This document shows positions 41,022-49,750 of a stretch of 64,000 nt of DNA, one piece after another. The position numbers were made by a program, and so were the translations under genes. Under the pieces are notes generated by a model. The model did no database searches, had not been told where the DNA came from, and saw only the letters and a program-made list of their open reading frames with translations. The DNA comes from an uncultured Pseudodesulfovibrio sp. (GTDB taxonomy: Bacteria; Desulfobacterota; Desulfovibrionia; Desulfovibrionales; Desulfovibrionaceae). The DNA lies in the NCBI RefSeq assembly GCF_963662885.1, contig NZ_OY760065.1, positions 72,001 to 136,000 on the forward strand. The letters run 5' to 3'. Within the stretch, counting starts at the first letter, position 1. Each line of letters begins with the position of its first letter.

Positions 41022-41978
41022 TTATTCGCCGCAGAGCCAGCAGGCCACCTGCATGCCGTCCGGCTGGTCCATGAGTTCGGGGCGCCCGTTTCTGCATTTG
41101 TCGAAGGCTTCGGGGCAGCGGGGGTGGAAAGGACAGCCCGTGGGCGGATTCATGGGGCTGGGCAGGTCGCCGGTCAGGGCGATGCGTTCGGGCCTGTCCG
41201 TCGGGTCTGGCCTGAGCACCGCGGAGAGCAGGGCCTTCGTGTATGGATGCTTCGGGTCGTTGAACAGGGTCCGGCTTTCGCCGATCTCCATGATGCGTCC
41301 AAGGTACATGACCGCGACACGGTCACAGATATGGCTGACCACGGACAGGTCGTGCGAGATGAACACGTAGGTCAGATTCAATCTTTTTTGCAGGTCCTTG
41401 AGCAGGCCGAGGACCTGCGCCTGGACCGACACGTCCAGGGCGGATACCGGTTCGTCGCAGACCACCAGATTGGGGTCGAGCGCCAGGGACCGGGCCACGG
41501 CTACGCGTTGGCGCTGGCCGCCGGAAAATTCGTGGGGGTAGCGCTTGCCGTGTTCCGCCCGCAGGCCGACCAGCTTGAGCAGTTGATCTACCTTCTCGCG
41601 CCGTTCTTCCCTGGTGCCGATGTCGTGGATGTCCAGGCCTTCGCGGATGATGGAGGCGATCTTCTGACGCGGGTTCAGGGAAGAATACGGGTCCTGGAAG
41701 ATCATCTGCATTTTGGAGCGCAGCTTCTTCTCGTCCCATGCGTCGATGGAACGGTTGCCGAAAATGACCTCGCCCGAAGTGACAGGCTCCAGCCCCATGA
41801 TGCATTTGGCCAAAGTGGATTTGCCGCACCCGGATTCGCCAACCAGACCCAGGGTCTGGCCGCGTTCCACGCTCAGGCTCACGCCGTCCACGGCGCGCAC
41901 GGTGCCGGTTTTCAGCCCCAACAGGCCGCCGGAGACCTTGAAGTGCTTGGTGACGTCGATCAGTTCGAGCAGGGCCAT
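41022..41978 (-). CDS. oligopeptide/dipeptide ABC transporter ATPase (OppF/DppF type)
   Basis: A 318-residue ATPase. Walker A GESGCGKST, FQDPYSSLNPRQ, signature FSGGQRQR, Walker B LVVCDEPVSALDVS, and the C-terminal oligopeptide motif GCPFHPRCPEAFDKC, whose cysteines bind an iron-sulfur cluster in some DppD proteins. Second of a two-gene unit with a 3-base gap. No permease or binding-protein gene is adjacent, so the partners must lie elsewhere. Confidence 0.92.
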   Translation of the reverse strand: MALLELIDVTKHFKVSGGLLGLKTGTVRAVDGVSLSVERGQTLGLVGESGCGKSTLAKCIMGLEPVTSGEVIFGNRSIDAWDEKKLRSKMQMIFQDPYSSLNPRQKIASIIREGLDIHDIGTREERREKVDQLLKLVGLRAEHGKRYPHEFSGGQRQRVAVARSLALDPNLVVCDEPVSALDVSVQAQVLGLLKDLQKRLNLTYVFISHDLSVVSHICDRVAVMYLGRIMEIGESRTLFNDPKHPYTKALLSAVLRPDPTDRPERIALTGDLPSPMNPPTGCPFHPRCPEAFDKCRNGRPELMDQPDGMQVACWLCGE

Positions 41979-41981
41979 GGG

Positions 41982-42950
41982 CTAGTCCTCGTAGAGCCAG
42001 CAGCGGACCTTGCGGCCCGGTTGCGGTTCATAGAGCGGGGGAAGCATGAGCGAGCACTTCTTGTATGCCTTGGGACAGCGCGGATGGAACCGGCACCCTT
42101 GAGGCAGGTCGAAGATGGACGGGACAATGCCGGGAATGGGGTTGAGCGCTCTTGTCTCGCCCAGGGAGGGCATGGAGGCGAGCAGCCCCTTGGTGTAAGG
42201 GTGCAGCGGTTCGGCGTAGAGGTCGTTCGCTCCGGCCAGTTCGACTATCTTGCCGGAGTACATGACCACCACGCGCTGGGCCATGCGGGCAACAACGCCG
42301 AGGTCGTGTGTTATGAGCATGAGCGAACCGTTCATGCGTTGCGTCAACTCGTCCATAAGGTCGAGAATCTGGGCCTGGATGGTCACATCGAGGGCGGTGG
42401 TCGGTTCGTCGGCGATGAGGATATCCGGGTTGCAGGCCAGGGCCATGGCGATCATGACCCGCTGGCGCATGCCGCCGGACAGCTCATGCGGATAGGACTT
42501 GGCTATCTTGGCCGGGTTGGGGATGCCCACCAGCTTGAGAGCGTCCACGGCCTTTTCCAGAGCCTCGCGCTTGCCGAACCCCTGATGCAGCCTGAGTGGC
42601 TCGGCGATCTGGTCGTCGATGCGGAAGACCGGATTGAGCGCAGTCATGGGTTCCTGAAAGATCATGGAGATGGCGTTGCCGCGAACGTGCATGAGTTCGT
42701 GCTCGGACATGCCCAGAAGGTCCTTGTCCCGATACAGGATGGTCCCGTCCGTGACGCGGCCCGGGGGATCGGGTATGAGACCGAGGATGGACAGCGCGAG
42801 CACGGTCTTTCCGCAGCCCGATTCGCCGACGATGGCCAGGGTTTCTCCTTGCATAAAGGAAAGGCTGACGTTATCCACCGCCTTGGCAATGCCCTGGGCG
42901 GAGGAAAAGCAGGTTGTCAGCTCACGTATGTCCAGCAGTGGTTTTGTCAT
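41982..42950 (-). CDS. oligopeptide/dipeptide ABC transporter ATPase (OppD/DppD type)
   Basis: A 322-residue ATPase. Walker A GESGCGKT (the following residue is V), IFQEPMTALNPVF, signature LSGGMRQR, Walker B ILIADEPTTALDVT, and C-terminal GCRFHPRCPKAYKKC. The start at 42950 (MTKPLLDIRE) begins the conserved core; upstream codons overlap the divergent trmFO promoter. It pairs with the OppF-type gene. Confidence 0.92.
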   Translation of the reverse strand: MTKPLLDIRELTTCFSSAQGIAKAVDNVSLSFMQGETLAIVGESGCGKTVLALSILGLIPDPPGRVTDGTILYRDKDLLGMSEHELMHVRGNAISMIFQEPMTALNPVFRIDDQIAEPLRLHQGFGKREALEKAVDALKLVGIPNPAKIAKSYPHELSGGMRQRVMIAMALACNPDILIADEPTTALDVTIQAQILDLMDELTQRMNGSLMLITHDLGVVARMAQRVVVMYSGKIVELAGANDLYAEPLHPYTKGLLASMPSLGETRALNPIPGIVPSIFDLPQGCRFHPRCPKAYKKCSLMLPPLYEPQPGRKVRCWLYED

Positions 42951-43027
42951 AAGAAATTCCGCAGGTTCGCCATCACGCCACCTATACGGCATATTGCGGC
43001 GGACGTAAACGATATCAGGGAGGGGAA

Positions 43028-44356
43028 ATGGCAGAAGTGGTGATCGTTGGCGGCGGCCTGGCCGGGTGCGACTGCGCCTGGCAGTTGGCGAATGCCGGGG
43101 TGTCGGTGACCCTTTTCGAGATGAAGCCGGAGAAACGCAGCGAGGCACATTCCGAGGACGGACTGGCCGAGCTGGTTTGTTCCAATTCCTTCCGGGCGAC
43201 CGGCCCAGCGGCGGCCATCGGTCTCCTTAAAGAGGAGATGGAGAGTCTGGGCAGTCTCGTCATGGAGGCGGCCTTTGCCACCCGTGTCCCGGCAGGCGGT
43301 GCCCTGGCCGTGGACCGGACCCTGTTCTCCGAATACATCACCACAAAGATCGAAGATCACGAGCTGATCACCGTGGTACGCTGTGAAATCGCCTCCCTGG
43401 ACGATGACGCTCTCAAGGGATGCGACGCGGTGATTATCGCCGCCGGTCCTTTGGCCAGCCCTGAGCTGACCGAAAGCCTGATGGCGGCCGTTGGCGATGA
43501 GCGACTCTATTTCTATGATGCCATAGCTCCCATTGTATCGCGCGACTCGGTCGGTTTCGACAAGGCCTTCTGGGGCTCACGCTGGAAGCCGGAGGACGAC
43601 GACTACCTGAACTGCCCCATGGATGAGGCCGAATACAAGGCCTTTGTGGCTGAGCTGCTGGCAGGGGAAAAGGTCAAGCCGCGCGAGTTCGAGAAAGAAG
43701 TCCATTTCGAGGCCTGCCTGCCTGTGGAGGCCATGGCCGAGCGCGGAGAGATGACCCTGGCCTTCGGTCCCCTCAAGCCCGTCGGGTTCACGGACCCGCG
43801 GACCGGCGAGCGGCCGTTCGCCATTGTCCAGCTGCGCACCGAGAACGCGGACAAGACCGCCTTTAATCTGGTGGGCTTCCAGACCAAGCTCAAGTATCCG
43901 GAGCAAAAACGTATTTTTCGCATGATCCCGGGGCTGGAAAACGCTGAATTTCTGCGTCTGGGGTCCATCCACCGCAATACCTATGTCAACGCACCGGAAG
44001 TCCTGGACGAGACCCTGCAGCTGAAAAATCGGCCTGGTGTATATCTGGCCGGTCAGATCACCGGAGTGGAAGGGTACCTGGAGTCGGCTGCCTGCGGTTT
44101 GTGGCTCGGCCTGTCCATGGCACGGCGTCTGCGTGGCGAGGAACTGCCAGAACCTCCGGTCGAGACGGCTCTCGGCGCGCTCATGAATCATCTGCGGACC
44201 AAGCCCGACAAGCAATTCCAACCGTCCAACGTCAATTTCGGGCTCATGCCCGGCCTTGAAGGCAGGATCAAGAAAAAGCTCAGGAAGGAAGCTTACGGCA
44301 AGCGCGCCCAGGCGGCGTTCTCGACCTGGTTCGAAAAGACCGGCCTCAAGGATTGA
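43028..44356 (+). CDS. trmFO: folate-dependent tRNA (uracil-54-C5)-methyltransferase
   Basis: A 442-residue FAD protein that makes ribothymidine 54 in tRNA with methylenetetrahydrofolate as carbon donor. The FAD motif is VGGGLAGCDCAWQLA, the catalytic cysteines correspond to C51 (LVCSNSFRA) and C230 (FEACLPVEA), and the C-terminal GVEGYLESAACGLWLG is characteristic. TrmFO is common where SAM-dependent TrmA is absent. A GGGAGGGG site precedes the ATG. Confidence 0.96.
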   Translation: MAEVVIVGGGLAGCDCAWQLANAGVSVTLFEMKPEKRSEAHSEDGLAELVCSNSFRATGPAAAIGLLKEEMESLGSLVMEAAFATRVPAGGALAVDRTLFSEYITTKIEDHELITVVRCEIASLDDDALKGCDAVIIAAGPLASPELTESLMAAVGDERLYFYDAIAPIVSRDSVGFDKAFWGSRWKPEDDDYLNCPMDEAEYKAFVAELLAGEKVKPREFEKEVHFEACLPVEAMAERGEMTLAFGPLKPVGFTDPRTGERPFAIVQLRTENADKTAFNLVGFQTKLKYPEQKRIFRMIPGLENAEFLRLGSIHRNTYVNAPEVLDETLQLKNRPGVYLAGQITGVEGYLESAACGLWLGLSMARRLRGEELPEPPVETALGALMNHLRTKPDKQFQPSNVNFGLMPGLEGRIKKKLRKEAYGKRAQAAFSTWFEKTGLKD

Positions 44357-44398
44357 TCCCCGCTTCGGCCAGCTCCGGATTCGAAACAGGGGATTTTC
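44356..44398 (+). terminator. probable terminator of trmFO
   Basis: ATCCCC (44356-44361) pairs with GGGGAT (44389-44394), followed by TTTTC; the intervening loop is long and contains its own short stem, so strength is uncertain. The rest of the gap to 44621 shows no riboswitch that I can recognise. Confidence 0.45.
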
Positions 44399-44621
44399 GC
44401 TGATCCTTATCTCCGCGAAATACGGGATGTTTCGTCTCGCCTTTCCCATGCCGTGTTGAAAGCCGTTCCTGCCCGGAATCACAACTGGTCCGCTCCATTT
44501 CCACGCGCTTATGGCGCAGATAAAGAATCGCTATGTGTCTCGCCCTTGCCAAGACAGGGGCGAAGGCGCATTTTATTTGTCAAACGGGCAACATTTTCGC
44601 CCGGACTCAAGGAGAGAGAAT

Positions 44622-45926
44622 ATGCAAGATAATAATTATGGCCCCCAGACAGTGGCCCTGCACGCGGGACACACCCCGGATGAGACCGGCTCCCGCGCAG
44701 TACCCATATATCAGACGACGGCCTATCTGTTCCGCGACACCGAGCACGCGACCAACCTGTTCGCCCTCAAGGAACCGGGCTACATATACACCCGTCTGAA
44801 CAACCCGACCACGGACGTGCTCGAAAAACGGTTGGCCGCCCTGCACGGCGGGGCTGGTGCCATCGCCACGGCCAGCGGCATGGCCGCCATCTTCTATGCG
44901 GTCACGACCATCGTGTCCGCCGGACAGAACATCGTCAGCGGCTCCAACCTGTACGGCGGGACCCAGACCCTGTTCGAGCACACCCTGAAGCGGTTCGGCA
45001 TCGAGGCGCGTTTCGTGGACTCTTCCGACCCGGCCAACTTTGAGGCGGCCATCGACGAGAACACCCGTCTGGTCTATTCCGAGGCCATCGGCAACCCGCG
45101 CTGCAATGTTGACGATCTGCTCGGCATCGCCAAAGTGGCCCATGCCCACGGCCTGCCTTTCATTCTTGACGCCACCGTGGCACCGCCGCCCATCTTCAAT
45201 CCCTTCGATTTCGGTTGCGACATCGCGGTCTATTCCTTGACCAAGATCGTGGGCGGCCACGGCACGGCCATGGGTGGTGCCATTGTGGAGAAGGGCGACT
45301 TCGACTGGGCTGCAGGAGGCAAATATCCGGAACTGACCGAGCCGGACCCGACCTACCACGACATGAACCTGTGGGAAGCGCTGGGCGGTCCCTCGGGAGA
45401 GCCGTGCCCGATATTCACCACCAAGGTACGTATCGGCATGCTCCGCGACACGGGCGCGACCATTGCCCCGCAAAACAGCTTCCTGATTCTGCAGGGAATG
45501 GAGACATTGCCTCTGCGTGCCCGGCAGCACTGCGAGAACGCCCGCAAGGTGGCGGAGTTCCTGGAAGGGCATTATGCCGTGGAATGGGTCAACTATGCCG
45601 GACTGCCGAGTCATCCCGACTTTGACCGCGCCAAAAATACCTTCCCGCTCGGTCCGGGCGCTGTTTTCGGCTTTGGAGTCAAGGGCGGACTGGAAGCGGG
45701 CCGCAAGTTCATCGAGTCCGTTGAACTCTGCTCGCACCTAGCCAACATCCTGGATGCAAAGACCCTGGTCATTCATCCGGCATCAACCACCCACGGTCAG
45801 TCCACTCCCGAGGAGCAGGAAGCCGCCGGCGTTCCCCTGGATCTGGTGCGCATCTCAGTTGGCCTGGAGGATGCGGACGACATTATCGACGATCTGGATC
45901 GGGCACTGTCTTTGTCGCAGCGGTAG
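44622..45926 (+). CDS. O-acetylhomoserine sulfhydrylase-type PLP enzyme
   Basis: A 434-residue Cys/Met-metabolism PLP enzyme. The PLP lysine is K208 in VYSLTKIVGGHG. GSNLYGGTQTLFEHTLKRFG and TASGMAAIFYA are typical of O-acetylhomoserine aminocarboxypropyltransferase (MetY), which makes homocysteine directly from sulfide, a logical route in a sulfide-producing organism. Related MetB/MetZ enzymes are shorter (about 390), so length favours MetY. GGAGAGAG precedes the ATG at 44622. Confidence 0.92.
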   Translation: MQDNNYGPQTVALHAGHTPDETGSRAVPIYQTTAYLFRDTEHATNLFALKEPGYIYTRLNNPTTDVLEKRLAALHGGAGAIATASGMAAIFYAVTTIVSAGQNIVSGSNLYGGTQTLFEHTLKRFGIEARFVDSSDPANFEAAIDENTRLVYSEAIGNPRCNVDDLLGIAKVAHAHGLPFILDATVAPPPIFNPFDFGCDIAVYSLTKIVGGHGTAMGGAIVEKGDFDWAAGGKYPELTEPDPTYHDMNLWEALGGPSGEPCPIFTTKVRIGMLRDTGATIAPQNSFLILQGMETLPLRARQHCENARKVAEFLEGHYAVEWVNYAGLPSHPDFDRAKNTFPLGPGAVFGFGVKGGLEAGRKFIESVELCSHLANILDAKTLVIHPASTTHGQSTPEEQEAAGVPLDLVRISVGLEDADDIIDDLDRALSLSQR

Positions 45927-45977
45927 CCGAATCGTTGCAGGCAGTGCAGAGGAGTTTTGCCTCTTGATATAGATTTA

Positions 45978-46028
45978 ATGGAAGTGTACCTTAATGCATC
46001 TTAACATTGCACAAAGGTACACTTCCAT
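45978..46028 (+). promoter_or_regulatory. hairpin sequestering the M48 gene start
   Basis: A perfect 15-bp inverted repeat, ATGGAAGTGTACCTT (45978-45992) and AAGGTACACTTCCAT (46014-46028), with an inner TGCA/TGCA pairing. The right arm contains the AAGG ribosome-binding site (46014-46017) and the first two bases of the ATG at 46027. In RNA it would hide initiation. A DNA operator is the alternative reading. Confidence 0.65.
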
Positions 46029-47106
46029 GATCCGCCTGCCTGCTGTCTTTCTGCTTCTGTCTCTTGTTCTTCCCTACCTGTTTGCCGGTTGCGCCCCGGT
46101 AACGGCGCGTCCGGACGTCGATCTCGAACTCGCGGCCAAGGAGGCAGCCATCCAGAAGCGGATGGCCGTCGAGAGCCGCATGAAAAAGTTCTGGCGCCTC
46201 AGTGACGTTTCCCTGTCTGTCCTGGAACATGGCACCGCCTTGTGCGCGGACCGTGTGACCTACTATCTCGGCATGGACACCAATTCCGTGGACAACGTGC
46301 CCGACGAGTGGCGGCAAGCATACAAAGACGCCCTGCATCTTGGCGATCGCGTCAGGGTGACCCGGGTTTTCGCGAACACTCCCGCTGCCGCGGCCGGATT
46401 CCAGCCCGGCGACATCGTTTTGATGATCAACGGAGAGAAGGTCGAGACGGGTGACGATGCCTATGCGAAGTTCACCCGCCAACTCCACGAGCAATTGAAC
46501 ACTGGTGAGCCCGTATCCTTTTGGGTTGAGAGGGATGGAGTGCCCGTGGCGCTCAACGCCCATCCGGCCAAGCGATGCGACTACGCCGTCGTCATGTCGG
46601 AAGACACCGTGGTCAATGCCTATGCCGACGGCGATTCCGTGGTCGTGACCAAAGGGATGATGGATTACGTCGAGAACGACGATGAACTGGCTTTGGTGGT
46701 GGGCCATGAAATGGGCCACAACGTCATGGGACACATCTCCAAGCAGGCCGGCAACCGCTTCATCGGTGCCGTACTGGATGGCCTGATCGCCGGAGTTACG
46801 GGAGTCTATACCAATAACTTCGCCAATGCCGCCGGTATGTTGTACAGCCAGGATTTCGAGCAGGAAGCTGACTACATGGGCGTGTATTTCATGGAACGGG
46901 CCGGGTACGACTCCACGGGGGCACCGAATTTCTGGCGGCGCATGGGGGCTGACAATCCATACGCGATTGGCCACGCAACCACACACCCGACTTCGGCATA
47001 CCGCTATGTCTTTTTGGAAAAATGCTCCAAGGAAGTGAAAGAGAAAGAAAAGGAAGGGCAGAATTTGCTCCCCAACATGGAGGAGCTGAAAACCGCTTCA
47101 AAATAA
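46027..47106 (+). CDS. M48-family metalloprotease lipoprotein with PDZ domain
   Basis: A 359-residue secreted protease. The lipoprotein signal is MIRLPAVFLLLSLVL followed by the lipobox LFAGC, so it is lipid-anchored. A PDZ-like domain lies around residues 110-180 (FANTPAAAAGFQPGDIVLMI), and the zinc motif is H227-E-M-G-H231 with a distal glutamate in QDFEQEADYMGVY. This PDZ plus M48 order resembles envelope quality-control proteases of the LoiP/BepA kind. ATG 46027 gives the clean lipoprotein signal; an in-frame ATG at 45994 would add 11 residues. Its start lies at the base of a perfect hairpin. Confidence 0.9.
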   Translation: MIRLPAVFLLLSLVLPYLFAGCAPVTARPDVDLELAAKEAAIQKRMAVESRMKKFWRLSDVSLSVLEHGTALCADRVTYYLGMDTNSVDNVPDEWRQAYKDALHLGDRVRVTRVFANTPAAAAGFQPGDIVLMINGEKVETGDDAYAKFTRQLHEQLNTGEPVSFWVERDGVPVALNAHPAKRCDYAVVMSEDTVVNAYADGDSVVVTKGMMDYVENDDELALVVGHEMGHNVMGHISKQAGNRFIGAVLDGLIAGVTGVYTNNFANAAGMLYSQDFEQEADYMGVYFMERAGYDSTGAPNFWRRMGADNPYAIGHATTHPTSAYRYVFLEKCSKEVKEKEKEGQNLLPNMEELKTASK

Positions 47107-47108
47107 AA

Positions 47109-47133
47109 AAGGCCCGCTTTAAGCGGGCCTTTT
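47109..47133. terminator. bidirectional terminator
   Basis: AAGGCCCGCTT and AAGCGGGCCTT form an 11-bp stem with T-runs on both strands. It serves the M48 gene on the plus strand and the FTR-type gene on the minus strand. Confidence 0.9.
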
Positions 47134-47152
47134 CCTTTCCTGTAGCGAAGAC

Positions 47153-47485
47153 CTAGAAGAGAATCTTTTCGGGCGGCCTGCGTTCGGGAACCACCTGTTT
47201 CTCGATGGTGCCTTCGTTGAACTCCTTGCTGACATACAGTGCGCAGAAGCAGGCGCCGTATTCCTTGACGTCCTCCTCGCGGTATACGCAGGGGCACAGG
47301 ATGTCCTTGTCCGCCTCGTACTCGCCATTGGCCAGCCGACAGGGGCAGGCCATATAGCCAAGGCGTTCCTTGTTGGTCAGCAGGCTCTCCAGCAGGGGCA
47401 TGGTCATATCCATGTCTTCGTTGAAGTAGTAGCCCTTGGGTTCCTGGACCTTCTTCAACATTTCGTACAGCTGCTTGGCGTCCAT
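47153..47485 (-). CDS. ferredoxin:thioredoxin reductase catalytic-chain-like protein
   Basis: A 110-residue protein with the FTR beta-chain cysteine pattern: C47-P-C49, C64-P-C66 and C79-F-C81, which in known enzymes hold a [4Fe-4S] cluster beside a redox disulfide. The third pair is CFC rather than CHC, so the histidine of plant-type enzymes is replaced. No variable-chain gene is adjacent, as in most anaerobic prokaryotes. It follows a glutaredoxin gene by 3 bases. Together they could pass electrons from ferredoxin to a thiol protein (inference). Confidence 0.9.
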   Translation of the reverse strand: MDAKQLYEMLKKVQEPKGYYFNEDMDMTMPLLESLLTNKERLGYMACPCRLANGEYEADKDILCPCVYREEDVKEYGACFCALYVSKEFNEGTIEKQVVPERRPPEKILF

Positions 47486-47488
47486 GGG

Positions 47489-47836
47489 CTAGTCCTCTTT
47501 GAGAGCCTTGTCGATCTGATCCTTGTGAAAGCCGACGATGACCTTGTCGTGGATGACAATGGTCGGGAAGGAGACAGCGGGGTTGCGTTCCTTGACTTCC
47601 TTGACGATTTGCTTGCGCTCGTCGCCGGTCAACTCATCTACGTGGACGCAGTCGTACTTCACGCCGCATTCATCCAGATATTTTTTGGCATTCCTGCAGT
47701 GAATGCAGGTAGAAAGTGCATAGACCTTGATGTCGTTCATATGAAACGCCTCCATGTCGAACGGTTTGGCGGGTGCGTCGTTTTCGGGCATTCCGTCAGT
47801 GTTTTTTCCAAATGCTTTTTTCAATGTGTTGAACAT
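47489..47836 (-). CDS. glutaredoxin-family protein
   Basis: A thioredoxin-fold protein with active site C-I-H-C in STCIHCRNAKKYL and cis-proline in SFPTIVI. The 47836 start (AGGTGA site) gives 115 residues with a 32-residue N-terminal extension. A second start at 47740 has an even better GGAGG site and would give the plain 83-residue domain, so two products are possible. It is placed between the amino-acid permease and the FTR-type gene. Confidence 0.88.
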   Translation of the reverse strand: MFNTLKKAFGKNTDGMPENDAPAKPFDMEAFHMNDIKVYALSTCIHCRNAKKYLDECGVKYDCVHVDELTGDERKQIVKEVKERNPAVSFPTIVIHDKVIVGFHKDQIDKALKED

Positions 47837-47842
47837 ATCGCA

Positions 47843-48727
47843 TCACCTGCTCAGCGTCAGTTCAAGTTTGCGTACTATCAGGGAGCACAAGAATGTGAGC
47901 ACGAAATACATGACCAGTACCAGGATCCAGATTTCGAAGCTCCGATATGTGGTTGTCATGAGTTGCTGGGCCTGAAACGTCAGCTCTTCTATGGAGATGA
48001 CGGAGACGATAGCCGAGTCCTTCACAATAGATATAAACTGTCCGGCCAGGGCTGGCAACATGCGTTGCAGGGCCTGGGGCAGTATGACGTGGCGCAATGT
48101 CTGGAAGCGAGTCATGCCGGTGGAGGCCGACGCCTCCCACTGGCCGGGCTCCACGGAGTCGATGCCCGCGCGGACGATCTCCGCGATATAGGCGGCCTCG
48201 AACAAGGCTAGGGTGAGCAGGGCGGACAGGAAGCGCGGGAACCTGTTCATGGGACCGAAGAACCAGCCCAAGACCTCTCGTGCGTCGTCGGACAACCCGT
48301 AGATCAGATGCTCCACTCCAAGGAGGGTCATGATCTGGTCGCCGATGAAAAAATAGAAGACGAAAATGAGCACCAGGGGCGGGGTGTTGCGGATAAGCCC
48401 CACATAGACTGCGCCCACCTGGCGTTTGAACAGACTCGGGCTGACCCGGAACAACCCGATAAAGACGCCTAAAATGATGGCCAGCAGGCCGGACCAGACC
48501 GACAGACGGATGGTGGTGAACAGCCCCTTGGTCAGCAGACCCGGGACCCAATACCCGCTTTTTTCGTCATAACGCAGGAGGAACTGGGGAATGACCTCCC
48601 AGTTCCAGTGGTAGTTGAGCCCGGTGGCGGCCTTGAAAATGATATAGCCGAAGGCCCCTGCCAGAGCCGCCAGGATGGCGGCGTCCAGCAGGGTGATCTT
48701 CAGGCGCTTTTCTGTGGTCGAAGACAA
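47843..48727 (-). CDS. polar amino-acid ABC transporter permease
   Basis: A 294-residue permease of the His/Glu/Gln/Arg family. Helices lie between residues 10 and 285, with GLFTTIRLSVWSGLLAII at the start of the core and the coupling (EAA) loop EASASTGMTRFQTLRHVILP. It follows the binding-protein gene by 13 bases. No ABC ATPase gene is in this cluster. Confidence 0.92.
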   Translation of the reverse strand: MSSTTEKRLKITLLDAAILAALAGAFGYIIFKAATGLNYHWNWEVIPQFLLRYDEKSGYWVPGLLTKGLFTTIRLSVWSGLLAIILGVFIGLFRVSPSLFKRQVGAVYVGLIRNTPPLVLIFVFYFFIGDQIMTLLGVEHLIYGLSDDAREVLGWFFGPMNRFPRFLSALLTLALFEAAYIAEIVRAGIDSVEPGQWEASASTGMTRFQTLRHVILPQALQRMLPALAGQFISIVKDSAIVSVISIEELTFQAQQLMTTTYRSFEIWILVLVMYFVLTFLCSLIVRKLELTLSR

Positions 48728-48740
48728 GAAGCCGGCTCTG

Positions 48741-49598
48741 TTACTGGATCTGATTTTCCCAGTCGTTGGTGAAGAACCAGTATTCGTAACGGTTCTGCAG
48801 CCAGCCCTTGCTCATGGTCACGCGGACCCAGTTGTTCAGCCAGTTCAGGAAGTCGGGGTCGCCCTTCTTCACGGCAAAGGCGATGGGTTCCCTGGTGAAG
48901 TCGTCCTTGAGGGGCAGGAAGAGCTGGTCCGCGTATTCCTTGGACAGGTTCATCGGCAGCGGGTTGGAGGCGACCACGGCGTGGACACGCTCGTTGAGCA
49001 GTTCCTGGATGGTCTGGGATTCCTCGTCGAAGAAGAGGATCTTGGCCTTGGGCAGGAAGTTCTTGGCCGCTTCGGCTGCAGTGGTGCCAAGGCGCACGGC
49101 GATGGTCGTGGCCGGGTTGTTGAAGTCCTGGATGGTGCTGCGACCTTCGGCGAGCTTCTTGCTCGCTACGATGGACATGCCCGAATATTCGTAGGGCAGG
49201 GAGAAGTTCACCTTGAGGTTGCGCTGGGGAGTGACGGACATGCCGCCGATGATGATGTCGAACTTGCCGGTCAGCAGGGCCGGGATGATACCGGACCATT
49301 TGGTGGGCACGAATTCGACTTTTACGCCCATGTCTTCGGCCAGCTGGCGGGCAACCTCGATCTCGAAGCCGATGTAGTCGCCGTTCTTGTCCTTCATGGC
49401 CCAGGGCTTGAAGGTGTCGAAGCCGACCCGGATCGTCCCGCGTTTAAGGATGGTGTCCAACTGGCTGCCGGATTCGGCAGTGGTTGCGCTTGCGGCCGGG
49501 GCGTTTTTGTCGGTTTTCTTCTGGATGGGTTCCTGGCTGCATCCGAAGGCGGATACGAGCAGGATGAAAAGTGTGGCTATGGCCAGGATGCGTTTCAT
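48741..49598 (-). CDS. amino-acid ABC transporter substrate-binding lipoprotein
   Basis: A 285-residue family-3 solute-binding protein. The signal ends in the lipobox SAFGC, so it is a lipid-anchored periplasmic protein. The domain starts GTIRVGFDTFKPWAMKDKNG and has IIPALLTGKFDIIIGGMSVT, typical of polar amino-acid binders. Ligand not predictable; with glutaredoxin and FTR-type genes downstream, cystine or another sulfur compound is one possibility (inference). Confidence 0.92.
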   Translation of the reverse strand: MKRILAIATLFILLVSAFGCSQEPIQKKTDKNAPAASATTAESGSQLDTILKRGTIRVGFDTFKPWAMKDKNGDYIGFEIEVARQLAEDMGVKVEFVPTKWSGIIPALLTGKFDIIIGGMSVTPQRNLKVNFSLPYEYSGMSIVASKKLAEGRSTIQDFNNPATTIAVRLGTTAAEAAKNFLPKAKILFFDEESQTIQELLNERVHAVVASNPLPMNLSKEYADQLFLPLKDDFTREPIAFAVKKGDPDFLNWLNNWVRVTMSKGWLQNRYEYWFFTNDWENQIQ

Positions 49599-49637
49599 TG
49601 GGCTTCTCCTTGGTCGGCGTCAGAGCCGGGTCAGTGG

Positions 49638-49733
49638 TTATTTACAGGATTCCTGGGCAAAGGTGACGTGCGATACGCCGAGAATGGCGATCATGATCAC
49701 TCCGCCGATCTTCGTAGCTCTCCAGATGGTCAT
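49638..49733 (-). CDS. 31-residue membrane or exported peptide within the ABC operon
   Basis: MTIWRATKIGGVIMIAILGV begins the peptide, which ends SHVTFAQESCK. AAAGGAG is spaced 6 bases from the ATG at 49733, as strong as its neighbours' sites. One hydrophobic helix precedes a possible signal cleavage after TFA. It lies 17 bases after the upstream permease and 39 bases before the binding protein. It is too short for normal gene callers. It may assist assembly of the transporter or be a translation-coupling relic. Confidence 0.6.
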   Translation of the reverse strand: MTIWRATKIGGVIMIAILGVSHVTFAQESCK

Positions 49734-49750
49734 GCGAGCTCCTTTGCTGT

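Noticed and set aside
44357..44621. A SAM-type riboswitch ahead of metY
   Set aside because: Several GC-rich stems exist but I could not match any SAM riboswitch core; no claim is made.
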